Positions 50,316 through 60,844 of a DNA stretch of 64,000 nt are shown here, piece after piece (within the stretch, counting starts at the first letter, position 1; the number at the start of each line of letters is the position of its first letter). The translations under genes were made by a program, and so were the position numbers. Origin of the DNA: Emiliania huxleyi CCMP1516 (lineage: Eukaryota > Haptophyta > Isochrysidales > Noelaerhabdaceae); contig NW_005198966.1 of the NCBI RefSeq assembly GCF_000372725.1, forward strand, positions 316,247 through 380,246, read 5' to 3'. Below the pieces are notes generated by a model. That model was not told the DNA's origin, made no database searches, and worked only from the letters and a program-made list of their open reading frames with translations.

Positions 50316-51788
50316 CTACTCGTCCGAATCGCTGTCCTCTCCGCCGCCGCTGTCCTCTCCGTCAGAGGAAGTAGGCGTGGCCTCGATCTTCGTGGGCAGC
50401 GGCTGGTTGAACAAGTCCCCGCCGTGGCCTAGGCAGCCGTGGCGGCCCTCGCCCCAGCCAAAGACAGCGCCGTCGTCGGTGCGGGCGAGGTTGTGGTGGC
50501 CTCCAGCCGACACGGCGACGACGCGCCGGCCAGCAAAGGCCTCGACCTTCTTCGGCAGCAGCTGCTGCTGCTCGTCGCCGTGGCCCAGCTTGCCAAAGGT
50601 TCCATTGCCCCAGCTCCAGACGGCACCGTCGGCGGTGATGGCGATGCTGTGGAAGCCTCCCGCCGACACAGCGACGACGCGCTGGTCAGCAAAGGCCTCA
50701 ATCTTCTTCGGCAGCAGCTGGTGCTCCTCGTCGCTGTGGCCGAGCCGGCCTTCGCCTCCAAAGCCCCAGCTCCAGACCGCGCCGTCGGCGGTGACGGCGA
50801 TGCTGTGCTGGCGTCCAGCCGAGACGGTGACGACGCGCTGGCCCGCCAACGCCTCGACCTTCTTCGGCAGCAGCTGGTCCTGCTGGTCGCCGTGGCCCAG
50901 CCTGCCAAAGTTTCCCCAGCCCCAGCTCCAGACGGCGCCTTCAGCGGTGAGGGCGAGGCTGTCCCCGCCTCCCGCCGACACAGCGACGACGCGCCGGCCA
51001 GCAAAGGCCTCAACCTTTTTCGGCAGCAGCTGGTGCTGGTAGTCGCCGTGGCCCAGCTTGCCATAGGCTCCATAGCCCCAGCTCCAGACAGCGCCGTCAG
51101 CGGTGATGGCGAGGCTGTGCGCCCACCCAGCCGACACGGCGACGACGCGCCGCCCAGCAAAGGCCTCGACCGTCTTCGGCTGCCACTGGCTCTGCTGGTC
51201 GCCGTGGCCCAACCGGCCCCCGCCTCCAAAGCCCCAGCTCCAGACACCGCCGCCGGCGGTGAGGGCGAGGCTGTGGAATGCTCCAGCCGACACGCTCACA
51301 GCGCGCTCCTCGCCCAGCGTGGAAGGGAGACGGGTCGGCGTGATCAGCCACGTCACGCCTTCGTCGTGGCCGAGGAGCCATGGATCGTAGGGCGGCGCCG
51401 AGCCGCACGACGAGAGCCGCCCCTCGTCGTCGATGAAGAGGCTGTGCTGATGGCCTGCCGCAGCCCTCGCCGGCGGGTTGGACTCGCGCAGCAGCGCCGA
51501 ACAGCACAGCCACCGCACGGCGCAGCTTTCGCCGTCTGGCTGCGCCGGCAGCTCGAAGCCGCGCTCTTGCGCCCACAAACGGATGCCCTCCGCCGCGAGA
51601 GAGGCGTGGAAGAGCAGCGAGACGGCCGCGACACGCGCGATATCGACGGGGTCGCAGCGAGAGATGACGCGCACGAGGAGGTCCGTGGGGAGGTCGAGGA
51701 GGCGGGTGGGCGGCGGCGCGTCTGGCGACGGCGCGGCGGTGGCGGCGGGGGCGAGGCGGCGCGAGCGGCGGCGCTGTGGGGCAGACAT
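50316..51788 (-). CDS. F-box protein with RCC1 repeats (copy B)
   Basis: A single exon of 490 residues (MSAPQRRRSRRLAPAATAA). The F-box LLDLPTDLLVRVISRCDPVD is nearly identical to copy A and is followed by about seven RCC1 blades (AVSAGGFHSIAITADGAVWS and similar). The acidic tail SSDGEDSGGGEDSDSDE is absent from copy A. Strong similarity through the F-box and blades, with shared 5' repeats, indicates a relatively recent segmental duplication over about 33 kb. The 3' end lies close to the large inverted repeat. Confidence 0.9.
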   Translation of the reverse strand: MSAPQRRRSRRLAPAATAAPSPDAPPPTRLLDLPTDLLVRVISRCDPVDIARVAAVSLLFHASLAAEGIRLWAQERGFELPAQPDGESCAVRWLCCSALLRESNPPARAAAGHQHSLFIDDEGRLSSCGSAPPYDPWLLGHDEGVTWLITPTRLPSTLGEERAVSVSAGAFHSLALTAGGGVWSWGFGGGGRLGHGDQQSQWQPKTVEAFAGRRVVAVSAGWAHSLAITADGAVWSWGYGAYGKLGHGDYQHQLLPKKVEAFAGRRVVAVSAGGGDSLALTAEGAVWSWGWGNFGRLGHGDQQDQLLPKKVEALAGQRVVTVSAGRQHSIAVTADGAVWSWGFGGEGRLGHSDEEHQLLPKKIEAFADQRVVAVSAGGFHSIAITADGAVWSWGNGTFGKLGHGDEQQQLLPKKVEAFAGRRVVAVSAGGHHNLARTDDGAVFGWGEGRHGCLGHGGDLFNQPLPTKIEATPTSSDGEDSGGGEDSDSDE

Positions 51789-51926
51789 CGCGAGAAAAAG
51801 ATTTCATCAGCGGAACTCTCTCGCACAGCACACAGGTTCGACATACATACGTTTTTGTTTGTCATACGTTCGACACAGGATTTTACAAGCCCAGGATATC
51901 TTCCTCAGAGTCGCTCCTGAGTGGGA

Positions 51927-52120
51927 CGACCGCGAGGTGGCATGAAGGTTGCAGCGAGAATTGGAGAGAGACTGCGAAGAGAGATAGGAAGAGGCAGACT
52001 CCCTAGGGTGGGCGACGGCTAGCGCACCACACACCTCTCCTTAAAATCCCTGTGTGGTGGCGGCGTTCCGTCCTCCCATCCCTCCCTTGGGTTGTCTGTT
52101 TTCTTTCTTTCTTTCTTTAG
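51927..52120 (+). repeat. Dispersed repeat R1, full copy
   Basis: Nearly identical to 18430-18622, with a (TTTC)n tail, and again located just 5' of an RCC1 gene. Confidence 0.88.
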
Positions 52121-52403
52121 AGTCGCTCCTTTTGTTTTGAAAAGGTTCAGCGTTCATTCACGGTTCAGAACCTGACGAGAGTCGAGACCTCGAGTGCTCG
52201 TGTGCGAGCCGCTCGCGGTTCGTACGCCCCCAGAACATCTGGAGTGTAACGGTCGAACGATTTTACGTGTTCCCCTCCGAGCTTGACACAGAGGTCAGAG
52301 CCGAGCGCGAGCCCCGCTACAACAGGAAAAGCGGTGGTCCGGCAAGAAGAGCTCGATGGGGAGCGAGGATAGGGAGATTAGACTCGTTTTGATTGATTGA
52401 TTG

Positions 52404-55400
52404 ATGGGAAGGCGAAACACAGTCCGACCAACGACTGGGACACCAACGCGGTATCGTTTTCCGCGCCTAATTATGCAAAAAAGAAAACACGATGCCAAGA
52501 TGGTGCAGGCGGTGGCGATCTGCGCGTCCTCGGGCGAGGCGGCCTCGTCCCTGGGCAGCCTTTCCAAGGAGGCGGCGATGGCGGCTGCGAAAGGCGACGA
52601 GACGGCGCTGCTGGCGTGGATCGACAGCGGCGGGCGGGTCAACGCGACGTACGAGAGAGGCGGCGTGAGCGGCCTCACGCTGCTGATGGGCGCCGCCAAC
52701 TACGGCCACGAGCGGGTGGTCGAGTTGCTGCTGCGGCACGGGGCTGAGATCAACCAGCAGAACAGCGACGGCGGCACCGCGCTGATGGACGCCGCCTACT
52801 GGAACCACCCCGCCATCGTGCTCCGCCTGCTGCGTGCGGGCGCGGACACGGCACTGCGCTCTGAGGACGGCAAGTCCGCGCTGCAGATGGCCAAGGAGCA
52901 GGGCCACGCCGCGTGCGCCGGGGCCTTCCGGCAGCACATCGCGGAGGTGACTGCGAGCCGGCGCGAGGCGGCGGGCGGCGGCATGGGCGGCTGTTCCTCG
53001 GGCGAGGCGGCGGCGGGAGCGAGGGCCGCGGCTTCTTCCGGCTCACTGGGCAACCTTGCCAAAGAGGTCGTGCAGGCGGCTGCGCGAGGCAACGAGGCGG
53101 CGCTGCTGGAGTGGCTCGATGGCGGGCGGGCCGACGCGACGTACGAGCAAGGCGGCGTGAGCGGCGTCACGCTGCTGATGGGCGCCGCCGACCACGGCCA
53201 GGAGCGGGTGGTCGAGATGTTGCTGCAGCACGGCGCGGAGATCAACAAGCAGGACAGCATCGGCATCACCGCGCTGATGAACGCCGCCAACTACGGCCAC
53301 GAGCGGGTGGTCGACTTGCTGATTCGGCGCGGCGCTGAAGTCAACCTGCAGGACAGCCTCGCCTTCACCGCGCTGATGCTCGCCGCCGACGAAGGCCACG
53401 AGCGGGTGGTCGACTTGCTGCTGCAGCACGGCGCGGAGATCAATCTGCAGAGCAGCAACGGCTGGACCTCGCTGATGCTCGCCGCCCACTACGGCCACGA
53501 GCGGGTGGTCGAGCTGCTGCTGCAGCACGGCGCTGAGATCAACCTGCAGAACAGCGACGGCTCCACTGCGCTGATGATCGCCGCCTTCTTCAACCGCCCC
53601 GCCGTCGTGCGGCGCTTGCTGCGGGCTGGCGCAGACGCGACGGCGCGCAGTGCGAGCGGCAAGACGGCGCCGCAGATGGCCAAGGCGAAGGGCAACGCCG
53701 AGTGCGTGCGCGCCCTCGAGGAGCATGCGGCGACGGCGCAGGCGGAGGTGGCAGCGGCGAGGGAGGCGGAGAGAGCCGCGGCAGAGGCGGAGGCGGCGCG
53801 GCATGCCGAGGCGCTGCTGGCGGAGGAGGAGGCGGAGAAGGAGGAGCGCGCAAAGAGCAAGAAGGGCAAGAAGAAGAAGAAGAAGAAGAGCGGCGGCGGC
53901 GAGGCAGACAACGCGGCGCCTGGCCCCAGCGCCACCGCCGCTCTGCCGCCGCCAACCCCACCGCCAGCCCCATCTCCTCCGCCCGCCGACGCAGCCGCCA
54001 TCGCCGCGGCGGACGAGGCGCTGCAGAAGGCCGTGGCCGCTGGCTCGTACGAGGGCGTGGCCAGTGCGCTGGAGGCGTGCAGCAGCCTCGCGAGCCCGGC
54101 GGTGCTGGCGGAGGCGAGGCGCGCGCGCGACAAGCTCAAGGAGGCGCGGAAGAGGGACAGCCAGCGGCTGCGCAAGGCGCATGGCGCGGCGATGGGCGCG
54201 CTCAAGTCGCTCGACACAGCGGACAGCCCCTCCGCGCTGCGTGCGGGCATCGCCGCCGCCAAGCCGCTCGTGGGCGTGCTGCCTGCCCTAGACGAGGAGG
54301 TTAGCGCGGCGGAGTCGCGGCTGGCAGAGCTGTCTGTCGCCGCGACGGAAGAGGCGGCTGTTGCCCGGCCCGTCGAGATAGCCCTGTCGGACCTCGCCGC
54401 GGCTACCGACGGGTTCGCCGACGGGAAGCTGATTGGCAGCGGCGGCTTCAGCCACGTCTACGAGGCTTCGGCCGACCTCCACCTCTCCCTCGCCGCGCCT
54501 CCGCAGCTGCGCCACTTGCCGCTCGTCGTCAAGCGGGCAAAGTCGGGCCAGTCGGGCGGCTTGTCGCGGGCAGAGCTCGAGGTCAAGCTTCTCAAGGCGG
54601 TGAGCCACCCGCACTTGCTGCCGCTGCTCGGCTACTGCCTCTCGCCCGACGGCGTCTGCCTCCTCTCGCCGCTGATGCGCGGCGGCTCGCTCGAGGCGCG
54701 GCTGCGTATCTCGGATCCCGACCGCGCTGCGCAGCTCCGGCGGCTGGGCATGGCGGAGCCGCCGAGGCCGCTGACGTGGCGGCAGCGCGTTCGCATTGCT
54801 TGCGAGGCGACCGAGGCGCTCGTCTACCTCCACTCGAAGGGCATCGTGCACCGCGACGTCAAGCCGGACAACATCCTGCTCGACGAGAAGCTGGCCGCCG
54901 TCCTCGCCGACACGGGCTTCGCCAAGGACCAGCGTCCCGACGCGTCTGTCCGCTGCCGCTCGACCGCCCTCTACATGTCCACGGGCTACCTCTGCCCCTC
55001 CATCTCCAAGGGGGGCGAGTATTCGAGCAAGACGGACGGCTACGCCATCGGCATCACCCTCCTCGTCTGCCTCACCAACCGGTCCGAGGTGCAGCTCATC
55101 GACCGGTGCGAGGACGAGTTCGAGGAGGACTGGACCGACATCGACGCGGCGAAGCTCGCAGACGTGGCTGCGGGCTGGCCAGCCGACACGGCACGCGCTG
55201 TCAAGGATCTCGCGAAGGCGGGAGACGGGCATAAGAGCCTCTGCCACGACAGCCTGCGCAAGCGGCCCACGCTGCCCGAGGCGCTGCTAGCTCTCCGGGC
55301 GCTGCTGTCTGGCGCGCAGGGCGGGGCGGGGGTGGAGGAGGCTGCGCCGGCACCTGGAGACGAGGCCGCTGCGGCAGCCGCTCGCACCACCGGCTACGAG

Positions 55401-55754
55401 CCTTCGCCGCTCTCGGTGCAGGTGCGCGGCATGCGCACGGGCGGCGACGCGCAGGCGCGCATCCAGGACAACATGCTGCTCGCCTTCAAGACGCTGATGC
55501 CGCGCCTCGACGCCGTCTACGCCTCGCGCTCGGCGGCGGCGCCCGACGGCTTCGAGGAGCGCATCAACTTTTGGCACCGCGAGTGCGGCCTGCCGACCGA
55601 GCTGCGGAGCCAGCTGCACTCGCTGCGCATATGGGCGAACGCGGCGAGGCACCACGACGCGGCGAGGTGGAGGAGGGACGGGCCGCGCAGCGAGGGGGAG
55701 GCGTCGCGGCTCGTGGCGGCGGTGACGGAGGCGATCGGGGCGCTCGAGGAATGA
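52404..55754 (+). CDS. Ankyrin-repeat protein kinase with C-terminal helical domain
   Basis: A single exon of up to 1116 residues. ATG 52404 is the longest start; 52473 and 52500 are alternatives closer to the first domain. Two blocks of ankyrin repeats (about residues 60-170 and 225-420; units like GHERVVELLLQHGAEINLQN) come from an internal duplication. An Ala/Glu coil with a poly-Lys run (KKGKKKKKKK) and a Pro-rich linker follow. The kinase domain (about 660-960) resembles the RLK/Pelle class: IGSGGFSHVYEA, VVKRAK, HRDVKPDN. DTG replaces DFG (LADTGFAK); the Asp is kept, so activity is possible. The tail (RSQLHSLRIWANAARHHDAA) resembles HEPN/DUF4145-type helices, tentatively. Confidence 0.85.
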   Translation: MGRRNTVRPTTGTPTRYRFPRLIMQKRKHDAKMVQAVAICASSGEAASSLGSLSKEAAMAAAKGDETALLAWIDSGGRVNATYERGGVSGLTLLMGAANYGHERVVELLLRHGAEINQQNSDGGTALMDAAYWNHPAIVLRLLRAGADTALRSEDGKSALQMAKEQGHAACAGAFRQHIAEVTASRREAAGGGMGGCSSGEAAAGARAAASSGSLGNLAKEVVQAAARGNEAALLEWLDGGRADATYEQGGVSGVTLLMGAADHGQERVVEMLLQHGAEINKQDSIGITALMNAANYGHERVVDLLIRRGAEVNLQDSLAFTALMLAADEGHERVVDLLLQHGAEINLQSSNGWTSLMLAAHYGHERVVELLLQHGAEINLQNSDGSTALMIAAFFNRPAVVRRLLRAGADATARSASGKTAPQMAKAKGNAECVRALEEHAATAQAEVAAAREAERAAAEAEAARHAEALLAEEEAEKEERAKSKKGKKKKKKKSGGGEADNAAPGPSATAALPPPTPPPAPSPPPADAAAIAAADEALQKAVAAGSYEGVASALEACSSLASPAVLAEARRARDKLKEARKRDSQRLRKAHGAAMGALKSLDTADSPSALRAGIAAAKPLVGVLPALDEEVSAAESRLAELSVAATEEAAVARPVEIALSDLAAATDGFADGKLIGSGGFSHVYEASADLHLSLAAPPQLRHLPLVVKRAKSGQSGGLSRAELEVKLLKAVSHPHLLPLLGYCLSPDGVCLLSPLMRGGSLEARLRISDPDRAAQLRRLGMAEPPRPLTWRQRVRIACEATEALVYLHSKGIVHRDVKPDNILLDEKLAAVLADTGFAKDQRPDASVRCRSTALYMSTGYLCPSISKGGEYSSKTDGYAIGITLLVCLTNRSEVQLIDRCEDEFEEDWTDIDAAKLADVAAGWPADTARAVKDLAKAGDGHKSLCHDSLRKRPTLPEALLALRALLSGAQGGAGVEEAAPAPGDEAAAAAARTTGYEPSPLSVQVRGMRTGGDAQARIQDNMLLAFKTLMPRLDAVYASRSAAAPDGFEERINFWHRECGLPTELRSQLHSLRIWANAARHHDAARWRRDGPRSEGEASRLVAAVTEAIGALEE

Positions 55755-57540
55755 CCATACGCGTGAGGGGATTGGAAAAAAGATGGACTGCGGCGGCGGC
55801 GGGGGGGACGGGCGAAACTTGGGCTTGCGCACACTGTGCGAGAACACGCCGTTATTCGGAGGCAAGGTACAAAACGTTGACTGACCACAAAGATCCTTGC
55901 CAGAATGCGCGCGGGCCCAGCACATGGCGCGCGAGAGATCCTAGCGCCGATACGTTGATCGAGGGCGCTAGCCGCTAGGCGTAGGGCGGTGTGGGCCCGG
56001 GGCCTCCCATCTGCCTCCCATGCGTGCTCACAGGTCAATTTACAAAGATTCAAACTCCCATGTCTCTCTCTCTTGCGCCTGCCCTACGCTCGGCACACGA
56101 ACCGAGATGCCGAGTTGGCTGCCTGGAAACATGCGCGGTGGGCCGCTGCGTGCACAGACTACCGATCCACGAGTTTCTCTCTTCTCGAGTGTAATGGTGA
56201 CGTATCCCGCTAGCTACTCTTCGGGTGCTCTGGAGTTTGTCGACCAAACTCGAGGCCTCCACTTTCCGGGATCGACAGGTACCAACTTCCCGAATGAGTA
56301 CGGTTGAGTAGAGGGCAGATTTGGAGAGATCTCGAGGAGTACATACAGATAGACCCTCCAACCATCAGAAAACTCCAACCTGATTGGTCGTACTGACCGC
56401 CGACAGATCACTCCAGACAGCAGACAGGCCGACGTCTGCACGCGGCCGGCCGGGCGAGAGGCTTGACACGATCCGACCCTGCGACCCCCTGACGCTGCTG
56501 CTCTAGCTATCAGACATGCACTGCTGACTGCTGCCACAATGTGCGACCTGTGCTGGCCCACTTGGCGGCCTTCCCGGTCAGTGGTGAGGCGCAGTTCAGA
56601 GCTGTCGATGGCGCGATGCCGCACTGGTCCCACATTGGTGACACGAGACCACCAAGTTTGCCGGTCCAAGAGAGAGGTACCGGCGCTGTCCTGAGAAGGT
56701 GCGTGGTCCCTCTTGACTGCCCATGCGCGCGAGGCTGCGTAGGCATAGCCTCGAGAGTGCCAGCAGCCAATCCGAGGCGACGCGCATTGCGCCAGAAGCG
56801 TGCACACGTTGGAAGGACACCTTCCTACTGACCGTACGATCAGGTCGTCACTGAATGCTTGATACTAAGGCCGCGAGCTATGCAGGTGATCAATTGTGCA
56901 GCAGGGCACGGTCAGTAGCGCCGACAGGCTGTCGCAAGGCGTGATAGCATGGCCGCCGAATTCCCGTGAAACAAGTAAAAAATCGCGCGAAAAAACCCCG
57001 GAAAAATCGGCGCCTGCGGCGGCCCGTGGGACCCCATCCCCCCCCGCATGGGTACCCTCTAGGGCCCCCGCGCCCCCCCAGAGGAAGCAAGCTGGGGCCG
57101 GTCCCGTAGCCGAGAGAGCCCGCGCCGATGAGTTCGGTAGCCACAGGTCGGCGGTTGCGCTGCGAGTTGAGGTGCGTGTGCTGAATCTAGCTAGGCACTA
57201 TAACGTCGGCGTGCGGCCGCAGCGCGCCCGCCGCAGGCTCGGTCGGCGGTGTGCGCATGTCAGCGAAACAGAAATTTGCTCGTTGACGTAGTTATTACGA
57301 GCCATACGAGACTTTTCGAACGAAGACGAGCGAGCGAGGTCCCCCCACGAATGCTACCGTGCTTGCACAGGAGCCACCCTCTCTGAGCCGCATCCCGTCG
57401 GCACCGTCGATGGAAGGGGTATTTCGAAGAAAGTACGCAGATTAGTTCCCCCCCCCCCCCCCCCCGGGAATATGCGCCGACCCCGGTCTTCGGTCGGCGG
57501 GCGTGCAATAACGCGACACGAAACGTTTTGATTGCGTGCA
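55755..57540. other. Intergenic, no gene seen
   Basis: Moderate-GC sequence with no supported frame. A G/C homopolymer-rich block lies at 57020-57080 and a poly-C run near 57448. Confidence 0.45.
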
Positions 57541-57852
57541 GGTTCCCCACGGCCAGGCCACCGCGGTGTATAAGCTGTGCCAGCTCATGCTCGATCCACA
57601 GCGTGCAGCGCGAGCCGCCGAGCCAGGGCCACCGACCGCAAGCACCCCGGCCGATAGGGCGCAGCGCGACGGCGAGCGCGTCACGCTTTCGGCAATGCTC
57701 GAGCAGGTCTCACCCCACGAAGCGCCCGCACCTATTGCGTGCCCTGCATCGCACTTTGTGAAAAGGAGCTCTGCCCGCTGCACAGGTCGAGGCGAATCGA
57801 AGGCAAATAGAGGCGCTCGATGCGACCAGGTGCTGCCTCTGCAGCCTCCGTG
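57541..57852 (+). CDS. Putative exon of an unknown plus-strand gene
   Basis: After a possible acceptor (GCGTGCAG at about 57533-57540) the frame reads VPHGQATAVYKLCQLMLDPQ and RVTLSAMLEQVSPHEAPAPI. A further segment near 58200-58337 (YDPQRLRESRLVVLRIWAES) may belong to the same gene. No start, splice sites or family could be fixed. Confidence 0.28.
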
Positions 57853-58740
57853 ACCGACTCCTTCAGGCGTGCCAGACCACCCCTCTTTGCACCGCTCATG
57901 CTCACGCCTCTCACCGTCTCTTGTCGTCCGTGCAGCAGCGCAGCCCGAGGGCGTCCTCTGAAATCACATCGCAGCAGCAGCAGCAGCAGAAGCGGTGGCG
58001 GCGGCATGCCACGATCGCGAGGTGCGCGCCTGCCGCTTGTCCCTCGCCCTTCCTCCCTGCGCCACCGCGGCATCGCGCTCACATCTCCCTGCGCCTCTGC
58101 CGCAGCAATGCGCACCCCCTAGCAGGCGGAGGGAGCAAGCGGCCGCGGCTACCCCCGGCAGTGCCGCCGCCGCCCCCTCCTGCGCCGTCTCGTCTTCTCT
58201 CGGCGCACCCGCGTACGATCCGCAGCGCTTGAGGGAGTCACGCCTGGTCGTGTTACGTATATGGGCAGAGTCGCTCGCCCAATGGATCGACCACCGCTTC
58301 GGATCCTCTCAGATGGCGTGCGTGAGCGCTTACAGGTAGCGTCTGTGCGTGTGCGACGGGTTTGCCTCCCCTCGCCAAGCTTGGGTGTTCATGTCTCGTG
58401 AGTGGGGTGCCGTGGAGGTGTGGAGTCGTGGAGACCGAGCGCACGACCAGCGACCACGCGAGCAGACACCCGAGACAGGACCTCAGGAGTCAGCACTGCA
58501 TGCGACTCGTGGAGTCTGGACGATTTTCTCTCTGTCAGCTTTTTTGTTTTCGTTTTTCTTAGAGCACCGCACATCCTCTCACCATACACGATACGCACGC
58601 ACCGCCTTGAGGGGGCGGGCATCAGACCTGCACATCAGACCGCGGTCGGTCAGCTGAGAGGCGCCAGCGCCCCCCCCTTCCCCCCGCAAATCGGTAGTCA
58701 AGTCAGTAGAAAGAAAAGGGCGCGGCGGTCGCCCTCCGCC

Positions 58741-60757
58741 TCAGATCTGGAAGCCCTTGCCGACGGCGCCGCTCTCCACGCCGCGCCGGTACTCTTCGCT
58801 CTCCCACCGCTCGGGCAGGAAGCCCGCCGCGTACGCCTAGTACCATACCTCCAGAGTACCGAACCCAGTGTGAGTTCAGGTCCGTGGGTGGTGCGGTAGG
58901 CCGCGTACGCCTCGGGTAGCGGCGCGCCAGTCACGTGCTTGGCCAGCAGCTCGCCCGCGGCGTTGGCGGCCATGATGCCATACCCAGACAGCCCCGCGCA
59001 CATGTACGCTCCTCGCGGCCCTCCTGGGGGAGGAGGGGGGGGGGGGTGGAGGGGGGGGACCTCGACACGGCATGGGCATGTCCGGGAACGGTCCGGCGCG
59101 TGGGCCTCGCGGCGGCTGGACAGCAGGCGCACTCTCGACTAGATCTCGGCCAGATCTCAGCTCGACCTCGGCTCGATCTAGATCTCGGCTCGAGCTCGGC
59201 TCGATCTCGATCTCGACTAGATCTCGCCCGCCGCAGGGCCGATGAGCGGCAAATTGTCGGGCGCCTTCGAGTAGTAGCCGCCGTCGACCTGTTCACACCC
59301 GCCTGCTGTGAAGAACTGCACCTCCCCCCGCGCCCTCTGGGCCGCCGCCGCCGCCCCCCACCGACACGTTTGCCGTCATCGAGCCGTCCTCGCCCAAGTA
59401 GCCCCCGAGCGCCGGCACTGCACGCGACAGCGCCCGCAAGGTGAGCTCGGCGAACAGCGAACCGCGCAGCTCCGCCTAGTCCCATACCTCCAGAGTGCCG
59501 AATCCAGTGAGGGTTCAGGTCCCGTGGGCTGTGTGGCAGAGAGCGCCTAGTCGACCACCGCCACGACACCCTCCCCCACGCTCCCTGCGCCAGCGCGGCG
59601 GAGAGCGACCGCCGCAGCCCCAGTGCAATGTGGTGCTGTGCTATGCAATGCAGTGCGCCAGCGGTGTGAACAGTACACGTATGCACTAGTGAGTGTGGGA
59701 GAATCCGTGCCGTGCCGTGCCGTGCGCCTCCTCGGCTCCCGCGGCACCGCCGTTCTCTTCCCCTCTCGCTCTCTGTCTCGTCCTCTCTCTTCTCAGCCCA
59801 ACCTCCTCGGGCGGCTCCCGCGGCACCGCCACATCCGCGTGGATCGCCTCCCAGAGCATGAGCAGCGAGTGCGGCTTCCCCGGGTAGGGGCGCAGGTGGA
59901 AGCCTGGTCGCAGCTCGGGGGTGTGGAGAGGCGCTGTTCAGCCGAGCGGGCCGGGGAGGGGCGCAGGAAAGCCTCCGGGCAGCGAGCCGGCGAGGCTCGC
60001 CTGTTCACAGCTCGAGGCGTGAAGAGACGCCGTTCACACACACCGGCGAGCCGGCGAGGGGCGCACCTCGGCTATACCTCGGCTGTATCTCGGCTGTATC
60101 TCGGCTGTATCTCGGCTATCTCCCGGCTGTATCTCGGCTGTAGCTCGGCTGCGTCTCGGCTGTAGCTCGGCTAGATCTCGGCTGTATCTCGGCTGGATCT
60201 CGGCTGTAGCTCGCCTCGAACCCTCCAATCTCGAGCAGCGCCTCCGCCTCCTCCTCGCTCCACGGCAGCGTAACCTGCAATAAGAACATACTCATCCAAT
60301 CATACAAAGGGTACAAACAGTGTAGTCTCCCCCATCTTCACGGCAGAGCGTGGCCGGGTCAGTCCACACAACCATCGGCGCGTCGCCAGGCACCGCGGAG
60401 AGGTCGTCCCGCAGCACCGCCTGCAGCAAAAGAGGGGGCGCCCCCCACACGCGCGTCGACAGAGGGGGGGCGCGGCATGCGCAAGTCTCCTCGTCACGCC
60501 GCGGCGTCCTTGGCGTGCACTTCGTTCTGTAGCGGCAGCTCCCGCCCGCCGCCGCCCTCGCCGCCGCCGCCGCGCAGCAGCGCGTCAACCACGCCGGCAT
60601 ACGGACCTGCAGCGTCGATACACCTTCTCTCACACATCGCATCGTGCCCCGTTGTCTATTCTGTGTCTGTCTCGTACGGGCCTGCAGTGTTGGGCACTTC
60701 TCCTCGCGTCATGCCCCAACGTCTGCGGTGACCTTGACAGTGCCGGTCCCGTGTGTC

Positions 60758-60844
<87 letters not shown>

